Below, in pieces: positions 22,260 through 38,028 of a stretch of DNA of 64,000 bases. The position numbers and the translations under genes were made by a program. How positions within the stretch are numbered: position 1 is the stretch's first letter; the number at the start of each line of letters is the position of its first letter. Where the stretch lies: positions 1-64,000 of the forward strand of contig NZ_PYSV01000006.1 of the NCBI RefSeq assembly GCF_003028415.1, given 5' to 3'. The DNA is from Deinococcus arcticus. Its GTDB lineage: Bacteria > Deinococcota > Deinococci > Deinococcales > Deinococcaceae. The notes beneath the pieces are model-generated. The model saw only the letters and a list, made by a program, of their open reading frames with translations, had not been told where the DNA came from and ran no database searches.

Positions 22260-24479
22260 TCAGTCCGTGGGAATCTTGAAGCGCGACAGGCCCTGCAGCA
22301 GGTTCTGCGCGAGGTGCTGCAGGCGCTGCGCGGCGTCACGGCCACGCTGCACGCTCTCGTGCGACTGCTCGGCCACCTGACCGATCTGCTCGACGGCCTC
22401 TTTCACCTGCTCCACGCTGCGCACCTGTTCGGTGGTGGCGGCGTTGATGCGCTCGGCGAACTGTGCGGACTCGGCGGCCAGTTTGCCCAGCTGCTCGATG
22501 CGCTCCCCGGCCGAGGCGGCCACGCGGTAGCCCTGTTCCACCTCGCGGGTGCCGTCTTCCACGCTGGCGACCACTTCCGTGATCTCCAGCTGCACCGTGC
22601 GAATCAGGCTGGCGATGCGGGCGGTGGCCTGCGCCGAGGAGTCGGCCAGCTTGCGCACTTCATCGGCCACGATGGCGAAGCGGCTGCCCGCTGCCCCTGC
22701 ACCAGCGGCCTCAATCGAGGCGTTCAGCGCCAGCAGGTTGGTCTGGCTGGACAGGCGGGAGATGGTGTCCACGATTTCCTGAATTTCCAGGGAGCGGTCG
22801 CCCAGCGTTTTGATGCGCTTGGAGACGCCCTGCACCTCGCGGCGGATGTTCTGCATGCCGTCCAGGGTGCCCAGCACCGCCTCGCGGCCCTGCTGCGAGG
22901 CTTCCAGTGCCTGACGGGCAGATTCGGCGCTTTGCTGCGCGGCCTCGGCCATCTCGCGGAAGCCCTCGGTCACGGCGCGCACCTGCTCGGCCACGCGGCG
23001 GGTTTCCGTCGTGGTGGTGTCGGCGCCCTGCACAATCTGGTCGGTGGTGCCCAGCATGTCGCGGCTGGCACTCGACACCGACTGCGAGGCTTTCTGCACT
23101 TCACCCAGCACGGCCCCCAGCTCGTCCACCATCACGTTGATCGAGTCCACGACGTTGCCCAGCACGTCCTCGGACACCACGCCGCGCCGGGTCAGGTCGC
23201 CGCCGGCGATGTCCATGGTCACGTCCAGGAAGTTGCCAATGTTGGCCTGCAGCTTCTGCGCTTCCTCGCGCTCCATGCGGTTCTTGACTTCGTTCTCGCG
23301 CAGCTGCGCGGCGGCGCCGTTAAAGGTGTGGGCCATGAAGCCCAGCTCGTCGCGGGTCTGCACCGGCACCTGCACGTTCAGGTCGCCCTGCGACACCGCG
23401 CGGCTGGCGCGCGTCAGCTCCGAGAGCGGCTTGACAATGGAGCGCGACAGCCGGATCAGCAGGGTAAAGGCCAGCACCAGCGCGCCGATAATGGCCGCCA
23501 GGGTCAGCAGACGGGCCCGCTCGGTGCGGTCCACGCGGTCTTGCAGCAGCCCGGCCAGGGTCTTAACGCCCCCGTTGAACGAGGCCGACACCTGCAGCAG
23601 CGCGTCGCCCTGAATGGTGCTCACGTTCACCGGCTTCAGGCTGCCGGCCTCAATGGCCGCGCCCAGATCAGCCACGGCTGGCGTCACGGCGTCGCTGAGC
23701 TTCTGTGCGGCCTCGCCCACCGGCTTCAGGGCGGGGTTGTAACGCACCGCGCGCTCCACGCTGGTGTTGTAGGCCGAGACGCTTTCGAGCAGCTGCACGT
23801 TCAGGTCGCGCAGCACGTTCAGGTACGCCGCGTCGTCGCCGGGCTCGCGGTTGCCCGCTTCCACGGTCAGGTACGCGAGGTTCAGCAGCGTGGACATTCT
23901 GGGCAGGTTGCGCAGCGAGGCTTCCATCAGGAAGAACGAATCGGGCTCGGGGTCCAGCACCAGGCCCGACTGGGTCAGCAGGTCCTCGCTCAGGTCGCGC
24001 TGGTAGGTCGAGAGCAGCTGGCCGTAGGTCTGCAGCACGGCCAGATCCGGCTGGGTGCCAATGGAGTCGGGCAGGATCTTCCAGTCGCGGCGCAGGGCCT
24101 GCACGCGCTCGCGGTACTCGGGGGCCACCTGGGCTTCCAGCTGGTCAATGGCCTTATCCACGGCGGCAGCGGCCTGCTCGGCGCCGGCGGCGTCGGTACT
24201 CAGCGCGCGGTCCACGAAGGTGGCGAGGTTCGCGTTGATGTCCCGCAGCGGCGCAAACTGGGTAATCCCGTCCAGCTCGCGCTGCGCCACGGTGATGTCT
24301 TTTTGCTGCTCCACCAGCAGCGTGCCCACCAGCGCCGTGATCGGCAGACCGAAGGCCAGCGCGGCCAGCGAGAGCTTTTGCCCCACGCGCAGCTGCCCCA
24401 GCCAGCCGATACGCTGGGCATTTCTGTTGCGCATGGCGCGGGTGATTCGGGTGGTCCGGGACGGAAGGGTGGTTTGCAT
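22260..24479 (-). CDS. Methyl-accepting chemotaxis protein
   Basis: A 739-residue transducer: a first membrane helix (LSLAALAFGLPITALVGTLL, near residue 40), an extracytoplasmic helical sensor of about 270 residues, a second helix (LLTLAAIIGALVLAFTLL, near 335), HAMP regions (SRSIVKPLSELTRASRAVSQ and a second one after residue 420), then the coiled-coil signalling domain with hairpin tip SSQTNLLALNASIEAAGAG and FAIVADEVRKLA. Glu/Gln methylation sites may exist but no CheR or CheB gene is in the cluster. GGAGG precedes the ATG. It signals to CheW/CheA of the same operon. Confidence 0.95.
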   Translation of the reverse strand: MQTTLPSRTTRITRAMRNRNAQRIGWLGQLRVGQKLSLAALAFGLPITALVGTLLVEQQKDITVAQRELDGITQFAPLRDINANLATFVDRALSTDAAGAEQAAAAVDKAIDQLEAQVAPEYRERVQALRRDWKILPDSIGTQPDLAVLQTYGQLLSTYQRDLSEDLLTQSGLVLDPEPDSFFLMEASLRNLPRMSTLLNLAYLTVEAGNREPGDDAAYLNVLRDLNVQLLESVSAYNTSVERAVRYNPALKPVGEAAQKLSDAVTPAVADLGAAIEAGSLKPVNVSTIQGDALLQVSASFNGGVKTLAGLLQDRVDRTERARLLTLAAIIGALVLAFTLLIRLSRSIVKPLSELTRASRAVSQGDLNVQVPVQTRDELGFMAHTFNGAAAQLRENEVKNRMEREEAQKLQANIGNFLDVTMDIAGGDLTRRGVVSEDVLGNVVDSINVMVDELGAVLGEVQKASQSVSSASRDMLGTTDQIVQGADTTTTETRRVAEQVRAVTEGFREMAEAAQQSAESARQALEASQQGREAVLGTLDGMQNIRREVQGVSKRIKTLGDRSLEIQEIVDTISRLSSQTNLLALNASIEAAGAGAAGSRFAIVADEVRKLADSSAQATARIASLIRTVQLEITEVVASVEDGTREVEQGYRVAASAGERIEQLGKLAAESAQFAERINAATTEQVRSVEQVKEAVEQIGQVAEQSHESVQRGRDAAQRLQHLAQNLLQGLSRFKIPTD

Positions 24480-24516
24480 GGGGGGCCTCCGGGGCGGGGC
24501 AGGTGGGGGGCGGAAA

Positions 24517-24906
24517 TCAGGAACCGAGAGAAGCGCGCAGTTCGCGGGCCAGCGTGGCGGTGTTCAGCAGCGGTCCGCCGGGCATGTCAATCAGCAGGGC
24601 GGTGCTGGGCGGCGGGCTGGGCAGGCTGGTCACGCCGTACACCTCATTGACCAGCAGGGCCACGCGGTCGCCCTCCACACTGGTCAGCACCATCAGGCGG
24701 CCCTCTTCGCCGGTCCCGGGGGTGCCCAGAAGCGGGGCCAGATCCAGCAGGGGCACCGCGCGGCCTTGCAGGGTGGTCAGGCCCCGCAGCAGCGGCTCGC
24801 CGTGCGGCAGGGGCGAGACCGGACCCAGTTCGGCAATCGCCTGCTCCCCCGACAGGGGCAGGGCAAACCGCTCCCCCTGCACCCGGACGAGCAGCGCGCC
24901 CATCAT
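24517..24906 (-). CDS. CheW-like coupling protein
   Basis: A 129-residue single-domain CheW (MMGALLVRVQGERFALPLSG, GEPLLRGLTTLQGRAVPLLDL, GDRVALLVNEVYGV), which bridges the MCP and the CheA P5 domain. The first ATG overlaps the stop of the upstream response regulator by one base (TGATG); the second ATG three bases later is equally possible. Slightly shorter than typical CheW (about 150). Confidence 0.9.
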   Translation of the reverse strand: MMGALLVRVQGERFALPLSGEQAIAELGPVSPLPHGEPLLRGLTTLQGRAVPLLDLAPLLGTPGTGEEGRLMVLTSVEGDRVALLVNEVYGVTSLPSPPPSTALLIDMPGGPLLNTATLARELRASLGS

Positions 24907-25268
24907 CAGCCGATCAGCCTTTGCACCACGCTGTGCAGCTGTTCGGGGGTGTAGGGCTTGACAAGGTAGTCGTCGGCGCCCTGGCGCAGGCCCCACTTGA
25001 CGTCGGTTTCGTTGCCCTTGCTGGACACAAACACGACCTTCAGGTTCTCCATGCCGGGCTGCTTGCGCAGGCCGCGCACCACCTCGTAGCCGTTGCGGCC
25101 GGGCATCACCACGTCCACCATCAGCAGCTCGGGGCGCACCTGTTCGGCCACCGCTTCCACCTGGGCCGGGTCACCCAGGGCCGTGACGTGGTGCTGGCGA
25201 GTGCCCAGGGCGGTTTCCAGAAACTTGAGGTCGGCGGGAGAGTCATCAACAATCAGGATTCGTGCCAT
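24906..25268 (-). CDS. Single-domain response regulator (CheY/PilH-like)
   Basis: A 120-residue receiver: MARILIVDDSPADLKFLETA (D8, D9), phospho-acceptor D52 in LMVDVVMPGRNGYEVV, switch Ser/Thr in VFVSSKGNE and K104 in YLVKPYTPE. It has no output domain. Upstream position to cheW and tight overlap indicate it is the main diffusible regulator of the operon, as PilG/PilH are in twitching systems. Confidence 0.93.
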   Translation of the reverse strand: MARILIVDDSPADLKFLETALGTRQHHVTALGDPAQVEAVAEQVRPELLMVDVVMPGRNGYEVVRGLRKQPGMENLKVVFVSSKGNETDVKWGLRQGADDYLVKPYTPEQLHSVVQRLIG

Positions 25269-25320
25269 AGAAATTCAGTCCTTTCAGAAGTCAGCGTGGG
25301 GGGGGGCAGGGGGGCCGGGC

Positions 25321-26148
25321 TCAGTCGGCAGCGGCGCCGGTGCTGGCTGCGTCGAAGTCCAGTTCGTCCAGGTCACCGCCGCGTCCGGCGTCCATGAAGA
25401 TGCTGGTCACGGCCAGCCCCAGCAGCAGGAACGACACCACGCTCACCACGAGGCCCAGCAGGGAGGTATCGGCGCCAGCGGCCGCCGCGCCCAGGGCCAG
25501 TTCGTCGGCCACACGGTATTTCAGGGCGGCCATGCCGGTGTAGTGCATGCCGATGATTGCCACGCCCATCACGGCGGAAGCGGCCATCTGCAGGCCCACG
25601 ACCTTCAGGCGGCTCTGCTGGGTGCGCCACTGGCCCGAGAGCCGGTGAAACAGGAACAGCGCGGCCATGCTGGCGCCCACGGCGATCAGGAGCGAGCCGA
25701 TCAGGGGCAGCCACGCCAGGTCCACAGTGGTGCCCGGCACGCGGAAGGCGTACATGCCCAGGTAGTGCATCACCACGATGCCCAGGCCCGCCACGCTGCC
25801 CGCGCCAGCCAAGCGGCGCAGGTTGAAGGTGCCGCTGTGCAGAATCAGCAGGGCCGGGTACATGAACAGGGCGGCGGCCAGCCCAGACACCCCGGTCAGC
25901 AGGGCATTGAACTGCACGGCGGCCTTGACTTCAAACGCCAGCATGCCCACAAAGTGCATGGCCCAGATGCCGTAGCCCAGCACCAGCGCCTGCGCCACCA
26001 GCCAGAAGCGGTTGGCCGCATTGCGCAGGTTTCGCCCCGCGCGCCCGGCCAGCTCCAGCGAGATGTACGAGGCCAGCGCGGCAATCAGAAACGAGAGCGC
26101 AATATACGAACTGTTCCACGTATGGTGGAGCATGCCACTGTGTTCCAT
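25321..26148 (-). CDS. MHYT-domain integral membrane sensor without output domain
   Basis: A 275-residue protein of seven or so membrane helices with three MHYT-type motifs (MHFVGM, MHYLGM, MHYTGM), thought from the family to bind copper and sense a small gas or redox state. Most MHYT proteins carry GGDEF/EAL or kinase domains; here only a short acidic tail (GGDLDELDFDAAS) follows, so signal output probably passes through the neighbouring MCP/CheA proteins. It heads the chemosensory run, 52 bp before the CheY-like gene, with GGAGGAA before its ATG. Confidence 0.9.
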   Translation of the reverse strand: MEHSGMLHHTWNSSYIALSFLIAALASYISLELAGRAGRNLRNAANRFWLVAQALVLGYGIWAMHFVGMLAFEVKAAVQFNALLTGVSGLAAALFMYPALLILHSGTFNLRRLAGAGSVAGLGIVVMHYLGMYAFRVPGTTVDLAWLPLIGSLLIAVGASMAALFLFHRLSGQWRTQQSRLKVVGLQMAASAVMGVAIIGMHYTGMAALKYRVADELALGAAAAGADTSLLGLVVSVVSFLLLGLAVTSIFMDAGRGGDLDELDFDAASTGAAAD

Positions 26149-26472
26149 CGAGGTTCCTCCTGTCGGACGGTTCAGGCAAACCGTTAACGTGGAGAAACGA
26201 TAGTTGGAGGGTGCTCACATAAAACTTACTGACCCCAGGCTCCTTTTCATGAGGCTGGCGTCAGGGCAGCGGGGGCCCGTGCAGGGCGGGAAATTCCTCA
26301 CTGCCCACTGACACTGCTTGCAGCGTCCATGAGAGGGGCAGAGAGCTGCCGCAGCTTTCTGAGGGCCTGGAGAGCGTTGAAGCGCTGCGCTCATTCCCGG
26401 TTCATCACAGGAACAGGGCTACAGCCAACTCGCTCGCCTCTGCCGCCTTCTTCCCTCCACCCTGAACCAGCC
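26149..26472. promoter_or_regulatory. Upstream region of the chemosensory operon with an inverted repeat
   Basis: No gene is visible in these 324 bp. ACGGTT (26167-26172) and AACCGT (26179-26184) form a 6+6 inverted repeat around 6 bases, just upstream of the MHYT ribosome site; a similar AACCGTT/AACGGT pair occurs at 37635-37652. A TATCGT -10-like hexamer lies near 26200 on the minus strand, without a good -35. Operator function is inference. Confidence 0.35.
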
Positions 26473-26889
26473 TCAGCGCAGGCTTTGCAGCGCCCCCAGG
26501 CCCAGCACCACACACAGGGGCGAGTACAGCCAGGCATTCCAGGTCTGAAATGGTTGGGCCCGGAAACCCGGCGAGAGCACCGGCATCAGAAAGCCGCCCA
26601 GGCCCCGGGCCAGCAGCGTGGCGCCCACCAGTCCCGCGCCCAGCCGCGCTATGGCCGGGCCCTGGGGGGCCCAGGCCACCAGCAAGGCGGCCACGAACAG
26701 CAGCGCGGCCACCACCAGACAGGGCCCCGCGCCGGGCAGGCCGCCCGCCATGTTCCCCACCACTGCGCGGGCCAGTGCCTCAGGGCTGCGGGCCGGCCAG
26801 GGGGAGCCCAGTCCCCAGATCACATGCAGCAGCCCGACCCCGCTGAGGCCCAGCACTGCGAGTCCCTGCCATCCCGTCTGAAGTTCCAT
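26473..26889 (-). CDS. DUF3995 family membrane protein
   Basis: A 138-residue protein with four membrane helices (LAVLGLSGVGLLHVIWGLGS, then LVVAALLFVAALLVAW, LGAGLVGATLLARGLGG and LYSPLCVVLGLGAL). The LHVIWGLGSPWPA segment and the terminal helix match DUF3995 membrane proteins, whose role is unknown. TACCGT (26895-26900) ends 5 bases before the ATG; the start also lies in a small palindrome CCATACCGTCGGGTATGG. Confidence 0.82.
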   Translation of the reverse strand: MELQTGWQGLAVLGLSGVGLLHVIWGLGSPWPARSPEALARAVVGNMAGGLPGAGPCLVVAALLFVAALLVAWAPQGPAIARLGAGLVGATLLARGLGGFLMPVLSPGFRAQPFQTWNAWLYSPLCVVLGLGALQSLR

Positions 26890-26959
26890 ACCCGACGGTA
26901 TGGTTTGCCGGCTGGCCGCGCCAGAGACAGGTGACCCGGAATGCCGTGGGGCGTGGGGC

Positions 26960-28609
<1,650 letters not shown>

Positions 28610-28714
28610 GGGGCCCAGTCTACGCAGGGCTGCCCACCCGGGCGGCGCTGGGGTAAGACAGCGTGAAGGCGCTTGCACTGCGCGCGGGCCGGTGCTGCTA
28701 GCCTGCGGGATGCC

Positions 28715-28825
28715 ATGAAGGAATTTCTGAACGACTGGTGGCGCCTGTTCAAGTTGATCGCCGGGTCGCTGGCGATTCCGGTGATTCTGTGGGGGATTCT
28801 GGTTTGGGCGGGGGTGTTGCGGTAG
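28715..28825 (+). CDS. 36-residue membrane micro-protein
   Basis: [20 protein letters not shown] starts an amphipathic, basic-aromatic N-terminus followed by one hydrophobic helix ([16 protein letters not shown]) and a final Arg. A TAGCCT -10 box lies at 28699-28704. Five bases later an ATG begins a two-codon frame (ATG CCA TGA, 28710-28718) whose stop overlaps this gene's ATG. Composition is typical of real single-helix membrane micro-proteins; function unknown. Confidence 0.6.
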   Translation: MKEFLNDWWRLFKLIAGSLAIPVILWGILVWAGVLR

Positions 28826-29317
28826 GGGGGGTGCTGCTCCGGGTTTGCCCCACCCCCCAGCCCCCTCCCACAAAGGGGCAGGGGGGAGCGGCGCTGCGCT
28901 CGGCCGTTGACTGACGGTGTGGGGCGGCCTTCCTTCGTCCCGCTGTGTACGCCGTGGCCTTTCTCCGCCTATCGCCTCACGCCCGCGCGCTGCGCGCCCA
29001 AGAGCGAGTGAGCCTACGTCACCGAACCAAGATGAGCGAGGGGCCGCCCCCGAGCGGGTGGGGCCACGTTCGACGGCTCCGTCTGGACCCGGGCGGTACA
29101 GGGGCAAGACGTCTTGGCGCGGCCCAGAAGGTTCTCCTTTTTAAAAGACAGGGGCCAAGGAGGGGGGTGCCGACCCTCTTCCGTCAGGAGTGAGAGGTCA
29201 ATTGCAGCCTAAGTCCCGTCCACCTCTCAGAGACGGGGGCCGAAAAACTGCGTCCTTTTCCCCGCCCTGGAATCGCTCCCAGAGGGGATTTTTTTTGCCC
29301 CGTGTTAGCTTCGGGGC
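28826..29317. other. 492-bp intergenic region, repeat-like, no gene
   Basis: Opens with a C-rich segment (CCCCTCCCACAAAGGGGCAG near 28870) that resembles the GC boxes in the 43.7 and 44.0 kb repeats, and has GACGGCTCCGTC near 29070, close to the core of the palindromic repeat family. GAGAGGT/ACCTCTC arms lie at about 29191-29228. The right end is the glpX promoter with a T-run at 29289-29296. No protein-like frame is present. Confidence 0.4.
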
Positions 29318-30331
29318 ATGACGGTCAAGCGGAAGGGCGGCCCCGAGGCGCGCGTGGATTCCAATCATTTTGAACATGCCCTGGTGCTGGAAACGGCGCG
29401 GGTGACCGAGGGCGCGGCGCTGGCAGCCAGCCGCTGGATGGGTATGGGCGACAAGAACGCGGTGGACGGCGCCGGCACCGAGGCCATGCGTGAGCTGCTG
29501 AATTCGCTGGACATTCGCGGCACCGTGGTCATCGGGGAAGGCGAGATGGACGAGGCCCCCATGCTGTACATCGGGGAGAAGGTGGGCGCCGGGCAGTACG
29601 AGGTGGACATCGCCGTGGACCCGGTGGAGGGCACCTCGGTGACGGCCAAGGGCCTGCCCAACGGACTGGCGGTCATCGCCCTGTCCGAGCGCGGCGGCCT
29701 GATGCACGCGCCGGACTGCTACATGGACAAGCTGGTGGTGCCGCCCCCCGCTGCGGGCAAGGTCAACCTGGACTGGCCGGTGGAAGCCAACCTGAACGTG
29801 CTGGCCCAGAGCCTAGAGCGCGACGTGGACGATCTGATGATCACCATTCTGGACCGCGAGCGGCACACGGACCTGATTCGCCGGGTGCGCGCAGCGGGCG
29901 CCCGCGTGAAGCTCATTGGCGACGGCGACGTGGTGGCCAGCCTGCAGGTGGGCGTGCGCGGCACCGGCGTTCACGCCCTGATGGGTTCGGGCGGGGCGCC
30001 CGAAGGGGTGCTGTCGGCGGCAGCCATGAAGTGCCTGGGCGCCGAGATCCAGGGCCGCTTTATCGCCGAGGACGACGCCATGCGCGAGCGCTTCGGGGCC
30101 ATGGGCGTGGATGAAAAGCGCGTCTACAAGACCAACGACCTTGCCCCTGGCAAACAGATGGTCTTCAGCGCCACGGGCATCACCTATGGCGAGCTGCTCA
30201 GCGGCGTGCGGCGCTTTGGCGGCGGAGCCCGCACCCACACGCTGGTGATGGGCTACGCCACACGCGTGGTGCGCTTTATTGACACTGTGCACCTGGAAGA
30301 CGACGGCGCCCGGGTCATCGTGCGGGTGTAG
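29318..30331 (+). CDS. glpX: Fructose-1,6-bisphosphatase class II
   Basis: A 337-residue GlpX, the gluconeogenic phosphatase converting fructose 1,6-bisphosphate to fructose 6-phosphate. Signature segments are [32 protein letters not shown] (metal-binding E), the [10 protein letters not shown] motif and [18 protein letters not shown]. Length and order are usual. TAGCTT (29306-29311) ends 6 bases before the ATG, so the transcript is probably leaderless. Confidence 0.97.
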   Translation: MTVKRKGGPEARVDSNHFEHALVLETARVTEGAALAASRWMGMGDKNAVDGAGTEAMRELLNSLDIRGTVVIGEGEMDEAPMLYIGEKVGAGQYEVDIAVDPVEGTSVTAKGLPNGLAVIALSERGGLMHAPDCYMDKLVVPPPAAGKVNLDWPVEANLNVLAQSLERDVDDLMITILDRERHTDLIRRVRAAGARVKLIGDGDVVASLQVGVRGTGVHALMGSGGAPEGVLSAAAMKCLGAEIQGRFIAEDDAMRERFGAMGVDEKRVYKTNDLAPGKQMVFSATGITYGELLSGVRRFGGGARTHTLVMGYATRVVRFIDTVHLEDDGARVIVRV

Positions 30332-30420
30332 GCACTGGACAGCGATCTGAGGGGCCACCCGGCCCTTACCTTTTTCTTAATTCATTTAACATGAAGCCAT
30401 TAGGCCGCTTACCCTTGGGC

Positions 30421-31029
30421 ATGACCTCCCCTACCCCGGTGAAGCTGGCCATTGTCTACTACTCCACCTACGGCACCAACCACGCCATGGCCCAGGCGGC
30501 GGCCGAGGCGGCCCAGGCCGCAGGCGCCGAGGTGCGGCTGCTGAAGGTGGCCGAAACGGCGCCGCAGGCGGTCATTGACACCCAGGACGCCTGGAAAGCG
30601 CAGCAGGAGCGCATGGCCGGCGTGCCCACCGCCTCTGCGGCCGACCTGGAATGGGCCGACGCCTTTCTGTTCAGCAGCCCCACCCGGTTTGGCGGCGCCG
30701 CCAGCCAGATTCGCGCGTACATAGACACGCTGGGCGGCCTGTGGGGCAGTGGCAAACTGGCCAACAAGACCTTCAGTGCCATGACCAGCGCCCAGAACCC
30801 CAACGGCGGCCAGGAAACCACCCTGCAAACGCTGTATGTGATGGCCATGCACTGGGGCTGCATCCTGGTACCTCCCGGCTACACCGACCCCGTGATCTTC
30901 GCCTCGGGCGGCAATCCCTACGGCGCCAGCGTGACTGCTGGTGGCCAGCCGCTCTCCCCCGAGGACCGCGCCAGCATCGCCCACCAGGCCCGGCGGCTGG
31001 TAGAAGTGACCCAGAAGCTCAAAGGGTAA
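30421..31029 (+). CDS. wrbA: NAD(P)H:quinone oxidoreductase, WrbA family
   Basis: A 202-residue flavodoxin-like protein: [20 protein letters not shown] binds the FMN phosphate, [20 protein letters not shown] and [18 protein letters not shown] are WrbA signatures. It reduces quinones by two electrons, limiting redox cycling. Start uncertain: ATG at 30421 lies 5 bases after TACCCT (leaderless layout) and gives the usual family length, while ATG at 30391 would add ten residues. Confidence 0.92.
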   Translation: MTSPTPVKLAIVYYSTYGTNHAMAQAAAEAAQAAGAEVRLLKVAETAPQAVIDTQDAWKAQQERMAGVPTASAADLEWADAFLFSSPTRFGGAASQIRAYIDTLGGLWGSGKLANKTFSAMTSAQNPNGGQETTLQTLYVMAMHWGCILVPPGYTDPVIFASGGNPYGASVTAGGQPLSPEDRASIAHQARRLVEVTQKLKG

Positions 31030-31040
31030 ACCTCCAGGCG

Positions 31041-31077
31041 AAAAAGGGGACCCGCACTGTCAAAAGTGCGGGTCCCC
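31041..31077 (-). terminator. Bidirectional terminator between wrbA and treS
   Basis: A 13-bp perfect stem (GGGGACCCGCACT / AGTGCGGGTCCCC, 31046-31077) with a 6-base loop. On the minus strand it is followed by TTTTT, fitting treS termination; it also closes the convergent wrbA transcript. Confidence 0.85.
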
Positions 31078-31112
31078 TCCATCAACCATCACCCATCTCC
31101 CCTCAACGCCCC

Positions 31113-32765
<1,653 letters not shown>

Positions 32766-32790
32766 GGGCGAAGTGTAAGCGACCCGGGCC

Positions 32791-32804
32791 TGGAAGCGCT
32801 TCCC
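32791..32804 (-). promoter_or_regulatory. LacI-family-like operator at the treS promoter
   Basis: TGGAAGCGCTTCCC contains a perfect 12-base palindrome with central CG, the typical form of LacI/GalR-family operators. It covers the -35 position of the treS promoter. A close variant, TGGAAACGCTACCA, lies upstream of glgX (57020-57033). Confidence 0.6.
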
Positions 32805-32846
32805 CCAAGATGAGAGCGACAGCAAGACGCCACACCACCCCAGACG

Positions 32847-32869
32847 AAAAAACCCCGCTTCTCAGCGGG
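32847..32869 (-). terminator. Terminator of tRNA-Gln
   Basis: On the minus strand CCCGCT and AGCGGG enclose a 4-base loop and are followed by G and six T, 7 bases after the tRNA. Confidence 0.85.
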
Positions 32870-32876
32870 ATTCTTC

Positions 32877-32952
<76 letters not shown>

Positions 32953-32989
32953 GCAACTCTGACGTGCTGCTCACAAAGCAGCGTCAGGG

Positions 32990-33019
32990 AGTATAGAGGG
33001 CGCGCCGGGCAGCCGTCAA
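32990..33019 (-). promoter_or_regulatory. Promoter of tRNA-Gln
   Basis: TTGACG (33014-33019) and TATACT (32990-32995) with an 18-base spacer, about 40 bases upstream of the tRNA; one of the best sigma-70 matches in the window. Confidence 0.75.
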
Positions 33020-33100
33020 GCCTCTGGCCGGGGGACCCCAGGTGTCCTGGAGGGCCGACCCTGCCCCCTGCAGCAGCGCTGGACCGCGTTTAGACCGCAG

Positions 33101-33130
33101 TTGCCGCGCCTCCCTGAACTCTGATACACT
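33101..33130 (+). promoter_or_regulatory. Promoter of rpsA
   Basis: TTGCCG (33101-33106) and TACACT (33125-33130) are 18 bases apart and give a leader of about 110 nt before the S1 start, ample for S1 autoregulation. Confidence 0.65.
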
Positions 33131-33245
33131 GAGGTGTTGCCGCGCCCGTTGCATGTTGCTGACCAGCCGGTCAGGTGTAGCGAAGAGCAGGTATCAGGCT
33201 GGTGTGCAGGCCGCAGTGTCCGCGCACCCAGGAGGACAGGAGTTC

Positions 33246-34943
<1,698 letters not shown>

Positions 34944-34964
34944 CGCCTGAGCGACGTTGCTGGA

Positions 34965-34996
34965 CACCCCGGACCGCACTGGTCCGGGGTGCTTTG
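34965..34996 (+). terminator. Terminator of rpsA
   Basis: Arms CACCCCGGACC and GGTCCGGGGTG (11 bp, 5-base loop) followed by CTTTG, 21 bases after the stop. Confidence 0.75.
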
Positions 34997-35315
34997 CTGT
35001 GGAGTACGGGAGGCCGTGCAGGGGGAGAACGAAAGGTGGGCTGACGGCGAGGGGCCAGCGCTTCCTGGTCCGCGCCGGGTGCGGCTCAACTGGGCTCAGG
35101 GTGGCCGAGAACACCCTGACGGTTCATGGCTGCCTGGGCGCAGCACTCTGCCTCCCAGCCTCTGCGCCCAAGCAGCCTGCGCCTCAGGGCGGCGTTTTAT
35201 TTGTCTGGCTGCGGAAAAAATAGATTGGATGGACGGAGAGAGGCAATGTCCCCTCTTCCCCACTGCTTCTCATCTCCCCTCCTGCTGTTCCCGCCTCCCG
35301 CGCACCGCGCCCCGC
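34997..35315. other. Intergenic region between rpsA and ppk with a hairpin
   Basis: No gene is visible in about 320 bp. GCTGCctGGGCGCAG (from 35130) pairs with CTGCGCCCaaGCAGC (to about 35174). An AT-rich patch follows (TTTTATTTG, AAAAAATAG near 35192-35222), which on the minus strand gives a T-run downstream of ppk and may help terminate it. Confidence 0.4.
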
Positions 35316-37436
<2,121 letters not shown>

Positions 37437-37534
37437 AGTGACAGACTCCTTGGGCAGTAGACACGCGGACGATCAGGGCAATGTCACCGTATTACAGCAC
37501 GGCCCCCCCAACCGTCAGCGCTGCGTCTGACCCC

Positions 37535-37593
37535 CAGACGGCCCCGTCCGTCTGCAGCGCTGGCCAGCCGAAACACAGCCAGCTGGCCAGCGC
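37535..37593. repeat. Adjacent inverted repeats upstream of ppk
   Basis: CAGACGG/CCGTCTG (37535-37554) is followed by the 12-bp perfect arms GCGCTGGCCAGC (37557-37568) and GCTGGCCAGCGC (37582-37593). They lie between the ppk start and a small convergent-side gene. No T-run follows. A further AACCGTT/AACGGT pair occurs at 37635-37652 beside a TTGACA on the plus strand. Confidence 0.5.
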
Positions 37594-37689
37594 CACGCCT
37601 GAAACCCGCATTCCCCCTGGCGCAGCTGGGCTTGAACCGTTGACATAACGGTGCAACCGGAGTGCTGATCAGCAGCTGTCGGGGGCCGC

Positions 37690-37944
37690 TCAGCGGCGGC
37701 GCTGGGCGCGGCGGCGCAGGGCTGGGGCCTCGTCCGTGCCTGGCCCGTCTGTGCCCAGGTCCTTTGAGCTGGGTGGGGAATGCGCCGCCAGGGTGACCCG
37801 CCGGGGCGACCGGGGCGCAGGCACGGGCCCCGGCGCCCGCGAGTCGCGCAGATTGGGCACCAGTGGCTCGGGCGCGGGGGCCTGCTCCGGCGCTCCGTTC
37901 TGAAGTTTACGCTTGCGTTTCCTGGCCTGCGGACCTTCCAGCAT
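37690..37944 (-). CDS. Small basic, disordered protein with KRKRK motif
   Basis: The 84-residue protein begins MLEGPQARKRKRKLQNGAPE and is rich in Pro, Ala and Arg, ending ALRRRAQRRR. No fold or membrane segment is visible; the two basic ends suggest nucleic-acid or ribosome contact. AGGGGGA precedes the ATG at 37944 by 4 bases, supporting translation. Function unknown. Confidence 0.6.
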   Translation of the reverse strand: MLEGPQARKRKRKLQNGAPEQAPAPEPLVPNLRDSRAPGPVPAPRSPRRVTLAAHSPPSSKDLGTDGPGTDEAPALRRRAQRRR

Positions 37945-38028
37945 GAATCCCCCTGCGGCCGGGCAGGCACGCTGAGAGCGGCGGGGCAACAAAGCGGACG
38001 CCCTTACTGTACGCCCCGACAGCGCCCC

